A stretch of 7,116 nt of DNA, taken from positions 1 to 7,116 of the forward strand of contig DGUD01000036.1 in assembly GCA_002393865.1 (NCBI GenBank). The letters run 5' to 3'. The first letter of the stretch is position 1. Each line of letters opens with the position of its first letter. The position numbers and the translations under genes are program-made. The notes beneath the pieces are model-generated. The model worked only from the letters and a program-made list of their open reading frames with translations. It ran no database searches and was not told the origin of the DNA. Source of the DNA: Treponema sp. UBA4319 (GTDB taxonomy: Bacteria; Spirochaetota; Spirochaetia; Treponematales; Treponemataceae). Below, in pieces: positions 4,750 through 7,116 of the stretch.

Positions 4750-5865
4750 ATGATTCAGTCACTTTACCGGGTTCCGGATTACACGCAGGAAAAAGTCGAT
4801 GCTGCGGTTCGCGCCATCATGGAAGACCATCGTATCAGCAGCAAGCTCTCGCCGGGGATGAAGGTTGTCCTCAAGCCGAATCTTATCATGGCAAAGTCCC
4901 CGCAGTATCCGGTGACGACGCATCCGGCGGTCGTCCGGGCGGTAGCGCTGTATCTGCGCTCCGTGGGCATCAGCGACATAACGCTTGCTGAAAGCCCCGG
5001 CGGCCCGTATACGGCGGAATACATGAAGGGCGTCTACCGCACCTGCCGGATGGATGAGCTCAAAGATGTCCTTGTGCTGAACGAGGATTTTTCTTCCGTC
5101 CCTGTCAGCTGCCAAAGCTCGTTCCGCAACCGTTCGTTCAATATCATACGACCGGTCGTTCAGGCGGATTTTGTCATAAATATCTGCAAGCTCAAGACTC
5201 ATGCGATGACCCGGTATTCCGGCGGCATAAAAAACCTGTTCGGCACCATCCCTGGCCTGGAGAAGCCCCAGCTGCATTACCGCTGGCCGAACATAGAGGA
5301 TTTCTCCAACATGCTGCTGGAGCTTGCCCAGACGGTAAAGCCGGCGCTGACAATCATCGACGCCATAGAGGCGATGGAAGGCAACGGGCCGACCGGAGGT
5401 ACGTCGCATCCGCTGGGGCTGCTGCTGGGCGCGGAGGATTTCTACACGCAGGACTACTTTGCGGCGGGGCTCATGCAGATGGAGCCTGCATCGGTCGTCA
5501 TGATACGGCAGGCGGTGGAGCGGGGGCTTGCGAAGCCTGCCGGGCTTGAGCTGAAGGGCGACGCGGTTCCGGAGGGTCTGACTGCCTTTAAGCTGCCAGA
5601 TGCAATCGGGCTGGATTTCTCGGATGTGCTGCCGGGCATTTTCGGCAAGGCCTTTGCAAAAGTGGCGGCAAGGCTGCTGAAGTCCTACCCGCAGGTGGAC
5701 AAGGAGAAGTGCATCGGCTGCGCAAAATGCAAGGAAAGCTGCCCTTCGCACATAATCAGGATGGAGAACGGCAAGGCTGTGTTCAGGAAAAGAGGCTGCA
5801 TCTCGTGTTTTTGCTGCCAGGAGATGTGCCCCAAGCAGGCCATCTTTGTCAGGAAAGCCCTGTGA
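4750..5865 (+). CDS. DUF362 protein with C-terminal 2[4Fe-4S] ferredoxin domain
   Basis: A 371-residue cytoplasmic protein. The N-terminal DUF362 domain (about 37-260) shows the family's landmarks: VVLKPNLIMAKSP (39-51), ESPGGPYT (81-88), VINICKLKTHAMT (142-154), GGIKNLFGTIPG (158-169) and DAIEAMEGNGPTGG (204-217). After a linker comes a bacterial-type ferredoxin: CIGCAKCKESCP (321-332) and CISCFCCQEMCP (350-361), each CxxCxxCxxxCP, predicted to bind one [4Fe-4S] cluster. An extra Cys355 lies inside the second motif. Such proteins are common in strict anaerobes; they are presumed iron-sulphur redox proteins but have no established reaction in most organisms, and annotations as 'iron-sulfur cluster-binding protein' or 'ferredoxin' are equivalent. 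The ATG at 4750 is fixed by the promoter six bases upstream. No obvious redox partner lies next to it. Confidence 0.9.
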   Translation: MIQSLYRVPDYTQEKVDAAVRAIMEDHRISSKLSPGMKVVLKPNLIMAKSPQYPVTTHPAVVRAVALYLRSVGISDITLAESPGGPYTAEYMKGVYRTCRMDELKDVLVLNEDFSSVPVSCQSSFRNRSFNIIRPVVQADFVINICKLKTHAMTRYSGGIKNLFGTIPGLEKPQLHYRWPNIEDFSNMLLELAQTVKPALTIIDAIEAMEGNGPTGGTSHPLGLLLGAEDFYTQDYFAAGLMQMEPASVVMIRQAVERGLAKPAGLELKGDAVPEGLTAFKLPDAIGLDFSDVLPGIFGKAFAKVAARLLKSYPQVDKEKCIGCAKCKESCPSHIIRMENGKAVFRKRGCISCFCCQEMCPKQAIFVRKAL

Positions 5866-5981
5866 GTCGCGCGGATGCAAGCCTGTGGCGGGGCTTCGCT
5901 GATTCCTGTAATGGCGCTTAAAAATATATGAATTTGATTCCAATGCCGCATGGTGTTGGGACGCTCCCCCTGTATGCCGCT

Positions 5982-6035
5982 TGCCACGGGAATCAGTTTT
6001 TTGTTCCGCCCCTCACAAAACTGATTCCTGTGGCA
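5982..6035. repeat. 19-bp near-perfect inverted repeat upstream of purL
   Basis: TGCCACGGGAATCAGTTTT (5982-6000) and AAAACTGATTCCTGTGGCA (6017-6035) are complementary except at one position, which is G-U in the plus-strand RNA. The loop is 16 bases. The element ends 13 bases before the purL -35 at 6049. No U-run follows either arm, so it is not a typical rho-independent terminator, although it could still stop or protect the DUF362 transcript 3' end. Alternatives are a dyad binding site for a regulator of purL or a dispersed palindromic repeat of the genome. Confidence 0.7.
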
Positions 6036-6048
6036 GCCGCTCCGCCCG

Positions 6049-6077
6049 TTGCTCAAATGTATATTTTCATCTATACT
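6049..6077 (+). promoter_or_regulatory. Promoter of purL, leaderless geometry
   Basis: TTGCTC (6049-6054; keeps TTG), 17 bases, then TATACT (6072-6077), then six bases (ATGTGA), then ATG 6084. The ATG at 6078 inside the gap is followed at once by TGA in frame, so it cannot start purL. No Shine-Dalgarno is present. The spacing is identical to that of the MGMT and DUF362 genes. Confidence 0.65.
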
Positions 6078-6083
6078 ATGTGA

Positions 6084-7116
6084 ATGTTTCGTATCTATGT
6101 AGAAAGAAAGGCTGGCTTCCAGAACGAAGCGGCGCGGATTTATTCCGAGATAAACGGTTTTTTGGGCATTGCAGGGGTTACCGGCGTTCGCTACCTGAAC
6201 CGGTACGATGTGGAGAATGTTGCGGAAGAGGTTGCGAAGGCTGCCGCCACGCGCATTTTCTCCGAGCCGCAGAGCGATTCCGTCTGTTTTGAGGAGCCTG
6301 ATATTCCCGCAAGCTGCACGCAGATTATCTGGGAATACCTTCCCGGGCAGTATGACCAGCGGGCAGACAGCGCGGAGCAGTGCCTGAGCTTGCTCCGTGA
6401 GGGGATGCGGAACAGCACCACGGTGGGGACGGAACCGCCGCGTGTGCGCTGCGCAAAGATTGTCCTTCTGTCAGGGACGGTCAGCGCGGAAGACGTGCAG
6501 AAAATAGAGAAATACCTGATAAATCCGGTGGACAGCCGTCTGACCGACAGCAGCCTGCCGCAGACGCTCCAGATGGAGACTTCCGTTCCCGCGGATATTC
6601 CGGTGGTGGATGGCTTTACGGCGCTCGGCGCGGAGGAGCTGGAGGCCTACCGCAAAAAGCTGGGGCTCGCCATGGACTTTGCGGATATCCGCTGGATGCA
6701 GGATTACTTTAAATCCGAAGGCCGCGATCCGACCATCACGGAAATCCGTGTGCTCGACACCTACTGGTCCGACCACTGCCGCCACACCACATTCAACACA
6801 ATCCTCCGCAACATAGAGATTGAGGACGGGTCGTATAAGAAACTGTTCTCCGGCTCGCTTGATTCCTATACTTCCATGCGGACGGAGCTGTATGCCGGCC
6901 GCAGCGACAAGCCTGTGACGCTGATGGACATGGCGGTAATCGGTGCGAAGTACCTGCGCAAGCACGGAAAGCTGGACGACCTTGAGGAGAGCAAGGAAAT
7001 CAATGCCTGCTCTATCTACATAGATGTACATTACACCGCGGACAGCAACGGCAATCCCCTTGCCCCCGACAGCCCCGGCGCCACGGAGCGCTGGCTGCTC
7101 CAGTTCAAGAACGAGA
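6084..7116 (+). CDS. purL: Phosphoribosylformylglycinamidine (FGAM) synthase, single-chain form, N-terminal part
   Basis: The frame is open from ATG 6084 to the window edge: 344 residues, about a quarter to a third of the usual ~1,200-residue single-chain enzyme. FGAM synthase converts FGAR, glutamine and ATP to FGAM in step four of purine synthesis. Residues about 1-145 form the PurS-like N-terminal domain (MFRIYVERKAGF, then ARIYSEI, GVRYLNRYDV and IIWEYLPGQYDQRADSAEQC). The linker/helical region is at about 183-225 (EELEAYRKKLGLAMDF, then DIRWMQDYFKSEGRDPT), and the synthase domain begins with the diagnostic LDTYWSDHCRHTTF (224-237). The fragment ends LLQFKNE, just where the THNHP motif is expected. 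The style matches the clostridial-type purL of TIGR01857 rather than the E. coli or the split PurSLQ form. No stop or frameshift is seen. Glutaminase and ATP-site residues lie outside the window. Confidence 0.95.
   Translation, partial: MFRIYVERKAGFQNEAARIYSEINGFLGIAGVTGVRYLNRYDVENVAEEVAKAAATRIFSEPQSDSVCFEEPDIPASCTQIIWEYLPGQYDQRADSAEQCLSLLREGMRNSTTVGTEPPRVRCAKIVLLSGTVSAEDVQKIEKYLINPVDSRLTDSSLPQTLQMETSVPADIPVVDGFTALGAEELEAYRKKLGLAMDFADIRWMQDYFKSEGRDPTITEIRVLDTYWSDHCRHTTFNTILRNIEIEDGSYKKLFSGSLDSYTSMRTELYAGRSDKPVTLMDMAVIGAKYLRKHGKLDDLEESKEINACSIYIDVHYTADSNGNPLAPDSPGATERWLLQFKNE

Larger units (their letters stand above)
5866..6083 (+). other. Intergenic region between DUF362 and purL genes
   Basis: These 218 bases contain no credible gene. 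They hold a 19-bp inverted repeat (5982-6035), four TGATTCC motifs in either orientation (5900-5906, 5935-5941, 5989-5995 reversed, 6022-6028), a direct repeat CTGATTCCTGT (5899-5909 and 6021-6031), and the purL promoter at the right end. No purine riboswitch core is recognisable. Confidence 0.7.

Noticed and set aside
4759..5943. 394-residue minus-strand ORF opposite the DUF362 gene
   Set aside because: The plus strand has unmistakable DUF362 and ferredoxin motifs. The antisense translation is rich in Arg, His and Leu without motifs, an effect of codon use.
5982..6035. Rho-independent terminator of the DUF362 gene
   Set aside because: A strong stem, but neither arm is followed by a U-run on either strand. 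The Ts at 5997-6000 are paired in the stem, and 6001-6002 are in the loop.
5866..6083. Purine or cobalamin riboswitch upstream of purL
   Set aside because: GGGAATCAG near 5988 briefly suggested a cobalamin-type core, but the conserved blocks are missing. The fold is a simple hairpin, and the likely purL start leaves it outside the mRNA.
6471..7031. 186-residue minus-strand ORF opposite purL
   Set aside because: The plus strand encodes continuous PurL sequence, including the WSDHCRHTTF motif; the antisense frame is a shadow.

Overview
The window is a stretch of bacterial chromosome with tightly packed genes at moderately high G+C (mid-50s percent by eye). Its left edge is AT-rich and carries the tail of an insertion sequence. 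I cannot fix the taxon. Family relationships (clostridial-type single-chain PurL, a DUF362-ferredoxin, a FrsA/DHPON-like hydrolase common in anaerobes) suggest an anaerobe or facultative anaerobe. The promoter style on the plus strand (TGCTATAxT six bases before ATG) and the base composition make a Treponema-like spirochaete my tentative favourite, with a clostridial relative as the alternative.

Layout, left to right. (1) 1-172: C-terminus of an ISAs1-like transposase and the right end of its element, ending in ...GCGTTTGCCCTG. (2) 138-395, minus: a short ORF with a perfect Shine-Dalgarno that runs into the IS and finishes on IS-encoded residues, so it looks like a gene cut off by the insertion. 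(3) 443-1387, minus: a BAAT_C-type alpha/beta hydrolase with its own strong sigma70-like promoter, whose -10 lies inside a palindrome. (4) 1469-2653 and 2657-3352, minus: a FrsA/DHPON-hydrolase-like alpha/beta hydrolase and, 3 bases upstream of it, a six-helix membrane protein; together an operon. (5) 3444-4199, minus: an AraC-family regulator with a cupin-like sensor domain. (6) On the plus strand and divergent from it: a small MGMT-type protein (4361-4705), a DUF362 protein with two ferredoxin clusters (4750-5865), a 218-base gap with a long dyad and repeated TGATTCC motifs, and the start of purL (6084 to the window edge).

The minus-strand half reads as an accessory module: a regulator, a membrane protein and two alpha/beta hydrolases, plausibly for uptake of or response to a small organic substrate or for ester/thioester hydrolysis, with an IS eroding its distal end. 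The plus-strand half holds separate housekeeping-like genes (DNA repair-like, redox, purine synthesis). All three have an almost identical start arrangement: a -10 hexamer TATA(C/G)T, exactly six bases, then ATG, with no Shine-Dalgarno. That puts the predicted transcription start on the A of the ATG, so these genes are probably translated from leaderless mRNAs, while the minus-strand genes at 395, 2653 and probably 1387 use Shine-Dalgarno sites. I consider this the most interesting signal in the window. I see no CRISPR array, tRNA, rRNA or recognisable defence system.
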